The notes under the pieces were generated by a model. That model ran no database searches. It was not told the origin of the DNA and saw only the letters and a list, made by a program, of their open reading frames with translations. Both the position numbers and the translations under genes were made by a program. 64,000 nt of DNA from Bacillus bingmayongensis (GTDB lineage: Bacteria > Bacillota > Bacilli > Bacillales > Bacillaceae_G), in contig NZ_JH921517.1 of the NCBI RefSeq assembly GCF_000299035.1, forward strand, positions 671,317-735,316. Reading direction: 5' to 3'. Shown here in pieces: positions 1 through 9,577 of this stretch (position 1 is the first letter of the stretch; the number at the start of each line of letters is the position of its first letter).

Positions 1-2
1 TT

Positions 3-452
3 GTCATTTCTGGAACGAAACAAGGAGTAGAATTGGCTTCTCAAAGAGTGAAAGAAAAAGGTGCAAAACGAGCGATTCCGCTCCGTGTGAGTGGTCCGTT
101 CCATTCTTCATTAATGAAACCAGCAGCTGAAAAATTTCAAAGTGTTTTAAATGAAATTACAATCCAAAATGCAAATGTTCCAGTTGTTGCAAACGTTACG
201 GCAGACTGTATTACGCGTAGCGCAGAGATTAAAGAAAAGCTAATTGAACAACTCTATTCACCTGTTTTATGGTACCCATCGATTGAACGTATGGTAGAGC
301 AAGGGGTAGACACGTTTATTGAAATTGGACCTGGAAAAGTGTTAGCTGGTCTTATGAAATCAATCGCTCCATCTGTGAAAGTATATGCGATATATGATGA
401 AGAGACATTGAAAGATACCATTTCAAATTTGAGAGGAGAAAGCGGATGTTAA
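3..452 (+). CDS. fabD: Malonyl-CoA:ACP transacylase, 3' part
   Basis: This is the C-terminal part of the enzyme that moves malonyl groups from CoA to acyl carrier protein in fatty acid synthesis. The gene is cut by the window start: the frame is open from base 3 with no start. The visible end contains the family motif around the catalytic histidine (GPFHSSLM) and the closing GPGKVL stretch. It overlaps fabG by 7 bases and lies in a fab cluster with acpP, which fits translational coupling. The identity is firm from motif and neighbours; the catalytic serine lies outside the window. Confidence 0.95.
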   Translation, partial: VISGTKQGVELASQRVKEKGAKRAIPLRVSGPFHSSLMKPAAEKFQSVLNEITIQNANVPVVANVTADCITRSAEIKEKLIEQLYSPVLWYPSIERMVEQGVDTFIEIGPGKVLAGLMKSIAPSVKVYAIYDEETLKDTISNLRGESGC

Positions 453-1186
453 AAGGGAAAGTAGCATTAGTAACAGGTGCATCACGCGGGATTGGCCGTG
501 CAATTGCAATTGATTTAGCAAAGCAAGGTGCGACGGTTGTAGTAAACTACGCTGGTAATGAACAAAAAGCAAATGAAGTAGTCGATGAAATAAAAAAACT
601 TGGCTCAGAAGCAATCGCGGTAAGAGCTGATGTTGCAAATGGTGAAGATGTTGCAAATATGGTAAAACAAACTGTTGACACATTTGGGAAAGTTGATATT
701 CTTGTGAATAACGCAGGTGTAACGAGAGATAATTTATTAATGCGTATGAAAGAAGAAGAATGGGATACAGTTATTAATACAAACTTAAAAGGTGTATTCT
801 TATGTACGAAAGCAGTATCTCGCTACATGATGCGTCAACGTCATGGCCGTATTATTAATATTGCTTCTGTTGTTGGTGTTACAGGAAATCCTGGTCAAGC
901 GAATTACGTTGCTGCAAAAGCAGGTGTAATAGGATTGACAAAAACGTCTGCTAAAGAATTAGCTAGTAGAAATATAACTGTAAATGCCATCGCACCTGGA
1001 TTTATTGCTACCGATATGACGGACGTATTGGCAGAAAATTTAAAAGAAGAAATGTTGAAATTGATCCCTGCTGCTAAGTTTGGAGAGGCGCAAGATATTG
1101 CGAATGCTGTAACATTTTTTGCTGCTGATCATAGCAAATATATTACAGGACAAACATTACATGTTGATGGCGGTATGGTAATGTAA
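446..1186 (+). CDS. fabG: 3-oxoacyl-ACP reductase
   Basis: NADPH-dependent reductase of the fatty acid elongation cycle, 246 residues, the usual length. It is a short-chain dehydrogenase: the nucleotide motif TGASRGIG is at residues 10-17, NNAG at 88-91, and the catalytic Ser141, Tyr154 and Lys158 are all present, as is the C-terminal [10 protein letters not shown] typical of FabG. The ATG overlaps the fabD stop, and AGGAGA just upstream serves as ribosome binding site. It acts in the cytoplasm on ACP-bound substrates, and its carrier gene acpP follows directly. Confidence 0.97.
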   Translation: MLKGKVALVTGASRGIGRAIAIDLAKQGATVVVNYAGNEQKANEVVDEIKKLGSEAIAVRADVANGEDVANMVKQTVDTFGKVDILVNNAGVTRDNLLMRMKEEEWDTVINTNLKGVFLCTKAVSRYMMRQRHGRIINIASVVGVTGNPGQANYVAAKAGVIGLTKTSAKELASRNITVNAIAPGFIATDMTDVLAENLKEEMLKLIPAAKFGEAQDIANAVTFFAADHSKYITGQTLHVDGGMVM

Positions 1187-1205
1187 TAAAAGAAACGATT
1201 TCACC

Positions 1206-1234
1206 TAGTTTTTTTGTGAAATATTTAATATAAT
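1206..1234 (+). promoter_or_regulatory. Probable sigma-A promoter of acpP
   Basis: A perfect -10 TATAAT (1229-1234) lies 17 bases after a weak -35 TAGTTT (1206-1211), in the fabG-acpP gap. A small inverted repeat (ATTTCAC 1198-1204, GTGAAAT 1216-1222) overlaps the -35. An extra promoter here would give acyl carrier protein, needed in large amounts, expression independent of fabD-fabG. Confidence 0.45.
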
Positions 1235-1257
1235 ATTTGAGGGGAGGTGAATGAATT

Positions 1258-1491
1258 ATGGCAGATGTTTTAGAGCGTGTAACGAAAATCATCGTGGATC
1301 GTTTAGGAGTAGAAGAAACAGAAGTAGTACCAGCTGCAAGCTTTAAAGAAGATTTAGGTGCAGACTCCCTAGATGTAGTTGAACTTGTAATGCAATTAGA
1401 AGATGAGTTTGAAATGGAAATTTCTGATGAAGAAGCAGAAAAAATTGCTACTGTTGGCGATGCTGTGACTTACATAGAGAGTCATCTATAA
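1258..1491 (+). CDS. acpP: Acyl carrier protein
   Basis: Small acidic carrier protein (77 residues) that holds growing acyl chains on a phosphopantetheine arm. The attachment motif GADSLD is present, with Ser37 as the modified residue. It is preceded by a strong ribosome binding site (GGGGAGGTGA). It sits between fabG and rnc as in other Bacillus. Length, charge and motif leave little doubt. Confidence 0.98.
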   Translation: MADVLERVTKIIVDRLGVEETEVVPAASFKEDLGADSLDVVELVMQLEDEFEMEISDEEAEKIATVGDAVTYIESHL

Positions 1492-1502
1492 TGTTTGAGT
1501 GA

Positions 1503-1528
1503 AGTCCCGTTTTATAGCGGGGCTTTCT
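1503..1528 (+). terminator. Weak terminator or attenuator after acpP
   Basis: A 7-bp stem (AGTCCCG 1503-1509 with CGGGGCT 1518-1524, one G-U pair) is followed by only TTTCTC. The poor T tract suggests partial termination between acpP and rnc rather than a full stop. Confidence 0.45.
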
Positions 1529-1550
1529 CGGCTTATATCTGGAGGGACCT

Positions 1551-2288
1551 ATGCCATACCGAAAATATAGAGAAAAAAAATATGAAACAAAATATCGTGA
1601 AGCTTTTAAAACGTTTCAACAAAAAATAGGTATTACGTTTACAGACGAAAAATTATTGATTCAAGCATTTACGCATTCATCGTATGTGAATGAGCATCGA
1701 AAAAAGCCACATGAAGACAATGAACGTCTTGAATTTCTTGGAGACGCTGTATTGGAACTAACTGTATCACAGTATTTGTTTCAAAAATATCCGACAATGA
1801 GCGAAGGAGAACTAACAAAGTTGCGTGCAGCTGTTGTGTGTGAACCATCTCTTGTTCGTTTCGCGAATGAATTGTCATTTGGAAATCTAGTTCTATTAGG
1901 AAAAGGTGAAGAAATGACAGGCGGGCGTGAACGACCAGCTTTATTAGCGGATGTCTTTGAAGCGTTTATTGGTGCCCTTTATCTTGATCAAGGATTGGAT
2001 ACAGTTTGGGAATTCTTAAAAGAAATTGTATATCCAAAAATTAATGAAGGTGCTTTTTCTCATGTGATGGATTATAAGAGTCAATTACAAGAATTAATTC
2101 AGCGTGATGGTAGCGGTAACATTGAGTATCAAATTTTGCAAGAAAAAGGACCTGCTCACAATCGAGAATTTGTGTCACGTGTTACATTAAATGGCGTGGC
2201 TCTTGGTCTTGGTAGCGGTAAGTCGAAAAAAGAAGCAGAACAACAAGCTGCTGCAGAGGCGTTGAAAAAGTTAAAAGAACAATCATAA
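1551..2288 (+). CDS. rnc: Ribonuclease III
   Basis: Double-strand-specific endoribonuclease, 245 residues, acting in rRNA processing, scRNA maturation and antisense decay. The N-terminal catalytic domain holds the family signature [12 protein letters not shown], with the acidic metal ligands, near residue 60. The C-terminal 70 residues form a double-stranded-RNA binding domain ending in the lysine/alanine-rich [14 protein letters not shown] helix. The ATG follows GGAGGG. It precedes smc and ftsY, the classic rnc-smc-ftsY arrangement. Confidence 0.97.
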   Translation: MPYRKYREKKYETKYREAFKTFQQKIGITFTDEKLLIQAFTHSSYVNEHRKKPHEDNERLEFLGDAVLELTVSQYLFQKYPTMSEGELTKLRAAVVCEPSLVRFANELSFGNLVLLGKGEEMTGGRERPALLADVFEAFIGALYLDQGLDTVWEFLKEIVYPKINEGAFSHVMDYKSQLQELIQRDGSGNIEYQILQEKGPAHNREFVSRVTLNGVALGLGSGKSKKEAEQQAAAEALKKLKEQS

Positions 2289-2320
2289 GGAATCCCCCTT
2301 TCAATGAGGGGGATTCCTTA
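2286..2320 (+). terminator. Long hairpin after rnc without T tract
   Basis: A perfect 13-bp inverted repeat (2286-2298 and 2308-2320) with a 9-base loop starts at the rnc stop codon. No T run follows, so it is not a standard intrinsic terminator. It may protect the rnc mRNA 3' end or be a processing site upstream of smc. No clear promoter could be placed in the remaining ~115 bases before smc. Confidence 0.4.
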
Positions 2321-2436
2321 TGCATAGAATGAAACTTTATTTTTATTTGGATATAAAAAGATAAATATGAATCCGTACAGTAGCTGGTTGTTACAGACAT
2401 AGACTATAGCAGCGGAGAATAGGGGGAAGGCCTTTC

Positions 2437-5400
2437 GTGTTTTTAAAGAGATTAGAAATAGCAGGATTTAAATCCTTCGCGGAGCGTGTATCTGTTGATT
2501 TTGTTCCGGGTGTAACATCTGTAGTTGGTCCAAACGGAAGTGGAAAGAGTAATATTACTGATGCGATCCGCTGGGTACTTGGTGAACAATCTGCAAAATC
2601 ATTACGCGGTGCGAAGATGGAGGATATTATTTTTGCAGGAAGTGATACGCGAAGAGCAGTTAATGTTGCGGAGGTAACATTAACCTTAAATAATGAAGAT
2701 CAACGTTTACCAATTGAGTATAATGAAGTGAGTGTTACGCGCCGTGTTTCCCGCTCAGGAGATAGTGACTTTTTTATTAACAAACAATCTTGCCGATTAA
2801 AAGATATTATTGATTTATTCATGGACTCTGGTATGGGGCGAGAAGCTTTCTCAATCATTAGCCAAGGGAAAGTAGAAGAAATTTTAAGCAGTAAATCTGA
2901 AGAGCGTCGCGGTGTATTTGAAGAAGCAGCAGGCGTATTAAAATATAAACTTCGTAAAAAGAAAGCTGAAGGGAAATTAGCAGAAACACAAGAAAACTTA
3001 AATCGTGTACAAGATATTATTCACGAATTAAGCAGTCAAGTAGAGCCACTCGAAAAACAAGCTTCTATTGCGAAAGACTATCTTGAGAAAAAAGAAGAAC
3101 TAGAAAAAGTAGAGGCGGCTCTCATTGTATATGAAATTGAAGAATTACATGAAAAATGGGAAGCGCTTAGAAATCAGTTTGGACACAATAAAGATGAAGA
3201 AGTAAAAATGTCAACGCATTTACAAAAAAGTGAAGCAGAGCTCGAAGAATTACGCGGGCAATTGCAAGCGATTGATGAATCTGTAGATTCCTTGCAAGAA
3301 GTGCTCCTTCTTTCTAGTAAAGAGCTAGAAAAATTAGAAGGGCAGCGTGAATTGTTAAAGGAACGAAAGCAAAATGCAACAACGCACTGCGCACAGCTCG
3401 AGCAGTTAATTATTGAGTTGGCAGAAAAAGCCAAGGCTTACGATGGGGAAATCGAAACAAGTACAGAAGAACTCATGAAATTTGCAGATCAGGTAAAAGA
3501 GTTGGAACAGAAACTACATGAAAATGAAAAACTTCTTTCTACATATGCAGAAAACCTGGAAGAGCAAATTGAGCATTTAAAAGGTGATTATATTGAACTT
3601 TTAAATCAACAAGCAAGTAGCCGCAATGAATTATCTATGCTCGAGGAACAATTCAAACAACAAAATTCTAAAAATCAACGCCTTGATGAAGAAAATGAAA
3701 AGTATGTACAAATGCGTATGCAAATTACAGCTAAAAAGGGAAAAGTTGTAGAGAGTTATGAACAAGTAAAAGAGAAAGTGACAAGCGTTATTACAAATAT
3801 ACAAAAAACAGAAGCGGCGCTTGGAAAATGCAAGGCGCAATATAGTGAAAATGAAACAAAATTGTATCAAGCGTATCAATTTGTTCAACAAGCTCGCTCT
3901 CGAAAAGAAATGCTGGAAGAGATGCAAGAAGATTATTCTGGATTTTATCAAGGTGTACGTGAGGTATTAAAAGCACGTGAAAGTAAACTTCATGGCATTG
4001 AAGGTGCGGTAGCTGAACTACTTACTGTACCGAAGGAATATGAAATTGCGATGGAGATTGCACTTGGTGCAGCAATGCAACACGTTGTTGTACAAACTGA
4101 AGAGCATGCTCGCAAGGCAATTGCCTTTTTGAAACAAAATCGCCATGGTCGTGCAACGTTTTTACCGCAGGCAGTTATTAAGGGAAGATCTTTATCTTTT
4201 GAACAGCTAAGAATGGCAAAACAACATCCATCATTTGTAGGCGTTGCAGCAGAATTAGTACATTATAATAATAAATATGAAAACATAGTTTCAAATTTAT
4301 TAGGAACGGTCGTTGTTGCGAAAGATTTAAGAGGTGCGAATGAGCTCGCAAAGCAATTGCAATATCGCTACCGTATTGTAACGATTGAAGGCGATGTTGT
4401 AAATCCAGGTGGTTCTATGACTGGTGGAGCTGTGAAGCAAGCTAAATCATCTTTATTAGGACGTCAGCGAGAATTAGAAGAGTGGAGCAAGAAACTTGCT
4501 GAAATGGAAGAAAAAACTTCTAAGCTAGAAAATTTTGTTAAAGCGTTAAAACAAGAAATTCAAGAAAAAGAAGTTAAGATAAAAGAATTACGTCAAGATG
4601 CGGAACAAGAGCGTGTAGATGAACAAAAATTAAAAGAAGAAATTAATCAGTTAGAGTTAGAAGAGCATCGCATTAATGATCGTTTATCTATCTATGATTT
4701 AGAAATAGAAGGATTTTTACAAGATCAAGTCAAAATGCAAGGGCGCAAAGAAGAGTTAGAAGGAATTTTAGCGAGCCTTCAAAAAGAAATTACAGGGCTG
4801 GATGAAAAAATTTCTGCTTTAACAAAGCAGAAAAGTGAGCAACATTCTTCGAAAGAAAAAGTTCAAACGGAGATGACGGAGCTGAAAGTACAAGCAGCAG
4901 AAAAGCAGCAACGTTTGTCTAATCAAAAAGAGAAAGTAGATCGTTTGACGAAAGAACAAGAAGAAACGCAGCGAACACTTGTAAAAACAAAAGAAGATTT
5001 AGCGTTCTTAAAGCAAGAAATGACATCAAATTCAAGCGGTGAAGAGCAAATTACCAATATGATTGAAAAGAAAGCACACGATCGAAATCAAACATCGGAA
5101 TTAATTAGTTCCCGTCGTGAGCAACGTCTGGCCCTACAAGAACGGGTAGAACATATAGAGCGTGAAGTTAAAGAGACGAAAGGGCGATATAAATATGTTC
5201 TCGAGATTTTAAAAGATCAAGAAGTGAAAATCAATCGTCTTGATGTTGAATTAGAAAATAGATTGCAACATTTACGCGAAACGTATACTATCTCATTTGA
5301 AGCAGCAAAACTGAAATATACAATGACGATGCCTGCAGAGGATGCGCGTAAAAAGGTGAAACTAATTAAATTATCCATTGAAGAGCTTGGAACAGTGAAT

Positions 5401-6009
5401 TTAGGAGCAATTGATGAATATGAACGTGTAGCCGAAAGACATACATTCTTACTAGAGCAACGGGATGATTTGGAAGAGGCGAAGACGACACTGCACCAAG
5501 TTATAACGGAAATGGATGAAGAAATGAAAAAACGGTTTTCTACTACATTCCAAGCGATCCGAACAGAGTTCCAATCTGTATTTTGTGAATTATTTGGAGG
5601 CGGAAGAGCAGATTTAGTAATGACGAATCCGCAAGATTTATTAAATACAGGCATTGATATTGTAGCGCAGCCACCAGGTAAGAAATTGCAAAATTTAGGT
5701 TTATTGTCAGGGGGAGAACGTGCTTTAACTGCAATTGCATTGCTATTTGGTATTTTAAAAGTACGACCTGTTCCGTTCTGCGTACTAGATGAGGTAGAGG
5801 CTGCTCTTGATGAAGCGAATGTAGCTCGTTTCGCGCAGTATTTGAAGAAATTTAGTGATGAAACGCAGTTTATTGTTATTACACACCGAAAAGGTACAAT
5901 GGAAGAGTCCGATGTACTATATGGGGTAACGATGCAAGAATCAGGTGTATCTAAGCTTGTTTCCGTTCGTTTAGGTGATGGGGAAGAAGAGCTTGTTACA
6001 AGTGAGTAG
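2437..6009 (+). CDS. smc: Chromosome segregation/condensation ATPase SMC
   Basis: The SMC subunit of the condensin-like SMC-ScpA-ScpB complex, 1190 residues. The N-terminal head has Walker A GPNGSGKSN at residues 31-39. Two long coiled-coil arms, rich in Glu, Lys and Gln, flank a globular hinge around residues 510-670 that contains the glycine-rich GGSMTGG stretch. The C-terminal head has the signature LLSGGERALTA near residue 1090 and Walker B FCVLDEVEAALDE. The start is GTG, chosen because AGGGGGAAGG precedes it and the protein then begins MFLKRLEIAGFKSF, the standard N-terminus. It is followed 14 bases later by ftsY. Confidence 0.98.
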   Translation: MFLKRLEIAGFKSFAERVSVDFVPGVTSVVGPNGSGKSNITDAIRWVLGEQSAKSLRGAKMEDIIFAGSDTRRAVNVAEVTLTLNNEDQRLPIEYNEVSVTRRVSRSGDSDFFINKQSCRLKDIIDLFMDSGMGREAFSIISQGKVEEILSSKSEERRGVFEEAAGVLKYKLRKKKAEGKLAETQENLNRVQDIIHELSSQVEPLEKQASIAKDYLEKKEELEKVEAALIVYEIEELHEKWEALRNQFGHNKDEEVKMSTHLQKSEAELEELRGQLQAIDESVDSLQEVLLLSSKELEKLEGQRELLKERKQNATTHCAQLEQLIIELAEKAKAYDGEIETSTEELMKFADQVKELEQKLHENEKLLSTYAENLEEQIEHLKGDYIELLNQQASSRNELSMLEEQFKQQNSKNQRLDEENEKYVQMRMQITAKKGKVVESYEQVKEKVTSVITNIQKTEAALGKCKAQYSENETKLYQAYQFVQQARSRKEMLEEMQEDYSGFYQGVREVLKARESKLHGIEGAVAELLTVPKEYEIAMEIALGAAMQHVVVQTEEHARKAIAFLKQNRHGRATFLPQAVIKGRSLSFEQLRMAKQHPSFVGVAAELVHYNNKYENIVSNLLGTVVVAKDLRGANELAKQLQYRYRIVTIEGDVVNPGGSMTGGAVKQAKSSLLGRQRELEEWSKKLAEMEEKTSKLENFVKALKQEIQEKEVKIKELRQDAEQERVDEQKLKEEINQLELEEHRINDRLSIYDLEIEGFLQDQVKMQGRKEELEGILASLQKEITGLDEKISALTKQKSEQHSSKEKVQTEMTELKVQAAEKQQRLSNQKEKVDRLTKEQEETQRTLVKTKEDLAFLKQEMTSNSSGEEQITNMIEKKAHDRNQTSELISSRREQRLALQERVEHIEREVKETKGRYKYVLEILKDQEVKINRLDVELENRLQHLRETYTISFEAAKLKYTMTMPAEDARKKVKLIKLSIEELGTVNLGAIDEYERVAERHTFLLEQRDDLEEAKTTLHQVITEMDEEMKKRFSTTFQAIRTEFQSVFCELFGGGRADLVMTNPQDLLNTGIDIVAQPPGKKLQNLGLLSGGERALTAIALLFGILKVRPVPFCVLDEVEAALDEANVARFAQYLKKFSDETQFIVITHRKGTMEESDVLYGVTMQESGVSKLVSVRLGDGEEELVTSE

Positions 6010-6023
6010 GAAGGATGAGAAGA

Positions 6024-7013
6024 ATGAGTTTCTTTAAAAAATTAAAAGAAAAGATTTCACAGCAAACAGATACTGTAACTGAAAAGTTTAAGCAAGGGTT
6101 AGAAAAAACAAGAAAATCATTTGCGGATAAAGTAAATGATTTAGTGTATCGCTATCGTAAAGTCGATGAGGATTTCTTTGAGGAATTAGAAGAAATTTTA
6201 ATTGGGGCAGATGTTGGTGTTGCAACAGTAATGGAGCTTATTGATCAGCTGAAGGAAGAAGTACAACGCCGCAATATTCAAGATCCGAAAGAAGTACAAG
6301 CTGTTATTTCGGAAAAATTAGTAGGGATTTACAAAGGTGAAGAAGACTTCAGTAATGAACTTAACATGCAACAAGACCAATTAACTGTTATTTTATTTGT
6401 TGGTGTTAACGGTGTTGGTAAAACAACAACAATTGGTAAAATAGCTCATAAGTTTAAAACAGAAGGTAAGTCTGTCTTATTAGCAGCAGGGGATACGTTC
6501 CGTGCAGGAGCAATTGAACAGTTAGAAGTATGGGGCGACCGTGTTGGTGTGGAAGTTATCAAGCAAGGATCGGGTTCTGACCCAGCAGCTGTTATGTATG
6601 ACGCTGTACAAGCTGCAAAGGCTCGTAAAGTAGATGTACTATTATGTGATACAGCAGGACGTTTGCAAAATAAAGTAAACTTAATGAAAGAGCTAGAGAA
6701 GGTGAAACGTGTTATTGAACGCGAAGTTCCCGGTGCTCCTCATGAAGTGTTACTTGTTATTGATGCGACAACAGGACAAAATGGTTTAAGTCAAGCGAAA
6801 ACATTCCGCGAAGCAACAAACGTGACAGGTATTGTTCTAACAAAATTAGACGGAACTGCTAAAGGTGGTATCGTATTAGCGATTCGTAATGAGATGGACG
6901 TACCTGTAAAATTCGTTGGTCTTGGAGAGCAAATGGACGACTTGCAGCAATTTGATCCAGAACAGTATGTATACGGTTTGTTTGCGAACTTAGTAGAAAA
7001 AGAAGAAGCATAA
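6024..7013 (+). CDS. ftsY: Signal recognition particle receptor FtsY
   Basis: GTPase receptor that docks SRP-ribosome complexes at the membrane, 329 residues. A charged amphipathic N-terminus (MSFFKKLKEKI) precedes the helical N domain and the G domain, with G1 GVNGVGKTTT, DTAGR and TKLDGTAKGG motifs. I chose the ATG at 6024: GGAAGG sits at the right distance, whereas the in-frame ATG at 6015 directly abuts it. As in B. subtilis, there is no long acidic A domain. Its partner Ffh is encoded about 480 bases downstream. Confidence 0.96.
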   Translation: MSFFKKLKEKISQQTDTVTEKFKQGLEKTRKSFADKVNDLVYRYRKVDEDFFEELEEILIGADVGVATVMELIDQLKEEVQRRNIQDPKEVQAVISEKLVGIYKGEEDFSNELNMQQDQLTVILFVGVNGVGKTTTIGKIAHKFKTEGKSVLLAAGDTFRAGAIEQLEVWGDRVGVEVIKQGSGSDPAAVMYDAVQAAKARKVDVLLCDTAGRLQNKVNLMKELEKVKRVIEREVPGAPHEVLLVIDATTGQNGLSQAKTFREATNVTGIVLTKLDGTAKGGIVLAIRNEMDVPVKFVGLGEQMDDLQQFDPEQYVYGLFANLVEKEEA

Positions 7014-7017
7014 AGTG

Positions 7018-7046
7018 AAAGAAGCGGTGTTTTCGCTTCTTTTTTA
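7018..7046 (+). terminator. Terminator after ftsY
   Basis: A 9-bp stem (7018-7026 with 7034-7042) runs into a T tract, just after the ftsY stop. It closes the rnc-smc-ftsY transcript before the ylxM promoter. Confidence 0.85.
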
Positions 7047-7075
7047 TAAAAAATATATCATGTTAAGAAAAAAAC

Positions 7076-7104
7076 TTGACACTCTTTTATACTCCATGTA
7101 AACT
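7076..7104 (+). promoter_or_regulatory. Sigma-A promoter of ylxM-ffh
   Basis: A consensus -35 TTGACA (7076-7081), a 17-base spacer and -10 TAAACT (7099-7104) lie between the ftsY terminator and ylxM. Confidence 0.8.
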
Positions 7105-7146
7105 AATACATGTAAAGGGAAATCACTTAACAAAGGATGATCCAAC

Positions 7147-7479
7147 ATGCTCGAAAAAACAACGAGAATGAATTATTTATTTGATTTTTATCAATCGTTG
7201 TTAACGCAAAAACAAAGAAGTTATATGTCGCTTTATTATTTAGATGATTTATCTCTTGGTGAAATTGCGGAAGAATTTGATGTAAGTCGCCAAGCCGTGT
7301 ATGATAACATTAAACGGACTGAAGCGATGCTTGAAGAATATGAAGAAAAATTAGTATTACTTCAAAAGTTTCAAGAGCGACAGCGACTTGTTGCAAAGCT
7401 AAAACAGCTAATCAGCGAAGAAGAGCATGTGAATGAAGAAATGAAACAAGTTGTTGAAGCTATCGAAAAATTAGATTAG
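7147..7479 (+). CDS. ylxM: YlxM-type HTH protein, SRP-associated
   Basis: A 110-residue protein of the UPF0122/YlxM family, encoded next to ffh in most Firmicutes. The middle is a sigma-region-4-like helix-turn-helix ([19 protein letters not shown], about residues 38-56). The C-terminal half is a charged helix likely to form a coiled coil. Family members have been linked to the SRP pathway; the exact role here cannot be read from sequence. ffh follows after 12 bases, so the two are co-transcribed. Confidence 0.93.
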
Positions 7480-7491
7480 GAGGGCGGCAAT

Positions 7492-8841
7492 ATGGCATTT
7501 GAAGGATTAGCCGACCGACTTCAACAGACGATGCAAAAAATCCGCGGCAAAGGAAAAGTTTCTGAAGCCGATGTAAAAGAAATGATGAGAGAAGTTCGTC
7601 TTGCTCTTTTAGAAGCGGATGTTAACTTTAAAGTAGTAAAAGATTTTGTAAAGCGTGTGTCTGAGCGTGCTGTCGGACAAGATGTAATGAAAAGTTTGAC
7701 ACCTGGGCAACAAGTAATTAAAGTTGTACAGGAAGAACTTACAGAACTTATGGGCGGAGAGCAAAGTAAAATTGCTGTCGCTAATAAGCCACCAACTGTT
7801 ATTATGATGGTTGGACTTCAAGGGGCAGGTAAAACAACAACAACAGGTAAGCTTGCGAATTTGCTTCGTAAAAAGCATAATCGTAAACCAATGCTTGTTG
7901 CGGCAGATATTTACCGTCCAGCAGCGATTAAACAGCTTGAAACATTAGGGAAGCAATTGGACATGCCTGTTTTCTCATTAGGAGATCAAGTAAGTCCTGT
8001 TGAAATTGCGAAACAAGCGATTGCAAAAGCAAAAGAAGATCATCATGATTATGTCTTAATCGATACAGCAGGTCGTCTGCATATTGATGAAGAACTAATG
8101 GATGAATTAGCGAAAGTGAAAGAAGTTGCGAAACCGGATGAAATTTTCCTAGTTGTCGATGCGATGACGGGACAAGATGCGGTCAATGTTGCACAAAGTT
8201 TCCATGAACAGTTAGGTTTAACAGGTGTTGTTTTAACGAAATTAGATGGTGATACGCGCGGTGGTGCAGCATTATCTATTAAAGCGGTAACAAATACACC
8301 AATTAAATTTGCTGGTATGGGTGAGAAGTTAGATGCACTTGAAGCATTCCATCCTGAACGTATGGCATCCCGTATTTTAGGTATGGGTGATGTTCTAACA
8401 TTAATTGAAAAAGCGCAAGCTACAGTTGATGAAGAAAAAGCAAAAGAACTTGAGCAAAAAATGCGTACGCTTTCGTTTACGTTAGATGATTTCCTTGAGC
8501 AACTTGGACAAGTGCGTCAACTTGGACCGCTTGATGAATTGCTAGGGATGCTTCCTGGTGCAAATAAAATTAAAGGGCTGAAAAATGCACAAGTTGATGA
8601 AAAACAAATTGGGCATATTGAGGCAATTATTCGTTCTATGACAATCCTAGAGCGAGAACAACCGGAAATAATCAATGCTAGTCGTAAAAAACGTATTGCC
8701 AAAGGTAGCGGTACAACCGTACAAGAAATCAATCGTCTACTGAAACAGTTTGAAGATATGAAAAAAATGATGAAGACGATGACGGGCATGCAAAAAGGTA
8801 AGAAAAAAGGACTAGGTGGATTGAAGTTTCCATTTATGTAA
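7492..8841 (+). CDS. ffh: Signal recognition particle GTPase Ffh
   Basis: SRP54 homologue (449 residues) that binds signal sequences and 6S/4.5S-type scRNA and targets ribosomes to FtsY. The order is N domain, G domain (GLQGAGKTTTTGKLAN from about residue 105, DTAGR, TKLDGD) and a methionine-rich M domain ending MKKMMKTMTGMQKGKKKG, which forms the signal-peptide groove. GGAGGG precedes the ATG. It forms an operon with ylxM, and rpsP follows after a new promoter. Confidence 0.98.
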   Translation: MAFEGLADRLQQTMQKIRGKGKVSEADVKEMMREVRLALLEADVNFKVVKDFVKRVSERAVGQDVMKSLTPGQQVIKVVQEELTELMGGEQSKIAVANKPPTVIMMVGLQGAGKTTTTGKLANLLRKKHNRKPMLVAADIYRPAAIKQLETLGKQLDMPVFSLGDQVSPVEIAKQAIAKAKEDHHDYVLIDTAGRLHIDEELMDELAKVKEVAKPDEIFLVVDAMTGQDAVNVAQSFHEQLGLTGVVLTKLDGDTRGGAALSIKAVTNTPIKFAGMGEKLDALEAFHPERMASRILGMGDVLTLIEKAQATVDEEKAKELEQKMRTLSFTLDDFLEQLGQVRQLGPLDELLGMLPGANKIKGLKNAQVDEKQIGHIEAIIRSMTILEREQPEIINASRKKRIAKGSGTTVQEINRLLKQFEDMKKMMKTMTGMQKGKKKGLGGLKFPFM

Positions 8842-8874
8842 GGAAAAAAAGATGGCTCTGTTAAGAAAAAATAC

Positions 8875-8907
8875 TTTACAAAGCAATAGTCTTTTTGCTA
8901 ATATAAT
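8875..8907 (+). promoter_or_regulatory. Probable promoter of rpsP
   Basis: TTTACA (8875-8880), an 18-base spacer and TAATAT (8899-8904), which overlaps a perfect TATAAT at 8902-8907, lie between ffh and rpsP. The arrangement suits strong expression of a ribosomal protein operon. No terminator stands between ffh and this site. Confidence 0.6.
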
Positions 8908-8942
8908 TATCTGTGTGAAATAAATTCGGAGGTGCTTTATAA

Positions 8943-9215
8943 ATGGCAGTTAAAATTCGTTTAAAACGTATGGGAGCTAAAAAGACTCCTTTCTATCGTG
9001 TAGTTGTTGCAGATTCTCGTTCTCCTCGTGACGGACGTTTCATCGAGGAAATCGGTACTTACAATCCAGTTGCTCAACCAGCTGAAGTGAAAATCGACGA
9101 AGAAGCAGCATTAAAATGGTTAGGAAACGGTGCGAAACCATCTGATACAGTTCGTAATCTTTTCTCTAACCAAGGTATCATGGAGAAATTCCACTTATCT
9201 AAACAAGGTAAGTAA
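8943..9215 (+). CDS. rpsP: 30S ribosomal protein S16
   Basis: Small-subunit protein S16, 90 residues, with the family's typical N-terminus ([14 protein letters not shown]) and the conserved [23 protein letters not shown] lies before the ATG. It heads the rpsP-khpA group, followed by rimM-trmD-rplS, a conserved order in Firmicutes. Confidence 0.98.
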
Positions 9216-9229
9216 TTGAGGCAATGGCT

Positions 9230-9457
9230 ATGAAAGGGTTAATCGAAACGATCGTCAAGCCTCTTGTAGATCATCCTGAAGATGTAAAGGTTACACAGGA
9301 ACTTTGCAACGGAGAGATAAAATATCGATTAACTGTACATCCTGAGGATGTTGGGAAAGTCATTGGAAAGCAAGGGCGAGTTGCAAAAGCAATTCGAATG
9401 CTCTTGTATTCAGTGGGACATCATAATCATGAAAAAGTTACACTGGAAATTCAATAA
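9230..9457 (+). CDS. khpA: KH-domain RNA-binding protein KhpA
   Basis: A 75-residue single KH-domain protein (YlqC). Its KH loop is GKVIGKQGR, in the middle of the protein. In Gram-positive bacteria KhpA pairs with KhpB/EloR and binds RNA, affecting cell elongation and division. I chose the ATG at 9230 over that at 9224 because the only Shine-Dalgarno match (TTGAGG) has proper spacing to the second. The gene follows rpsP by 14 bases. Confidence 0.93.
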   Translation: MKGLIETIVKPLVDHPEDVKVTQELCNGEIKYRLTVHPEDVGKVIGKQGRVAKAIRMLLYSVGHHNHEKVTLEIQ

Positions 9458-9462
9458 ATATT

Positions 9463-9496
9463 AAAAGGGCGAGGATCTGTTCCTCTCCCTTTTTTA
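9463..9496 (+). terminator. Terminator after khpA
   Basis: A 13-bp perfect stem (9463-9475 with 9481-9493), a 5-base loop and T6. It ends the rpsP-khpA transcript. Confidence 0.9.
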
Positions 9497-9577
9497 ACAT
9501 TTTAAGAGAAAATGCATGTTCCATATATAGAATGGAGATGCTTAAAATATATAGAAAACAGGGGTGACATGCTGTTT

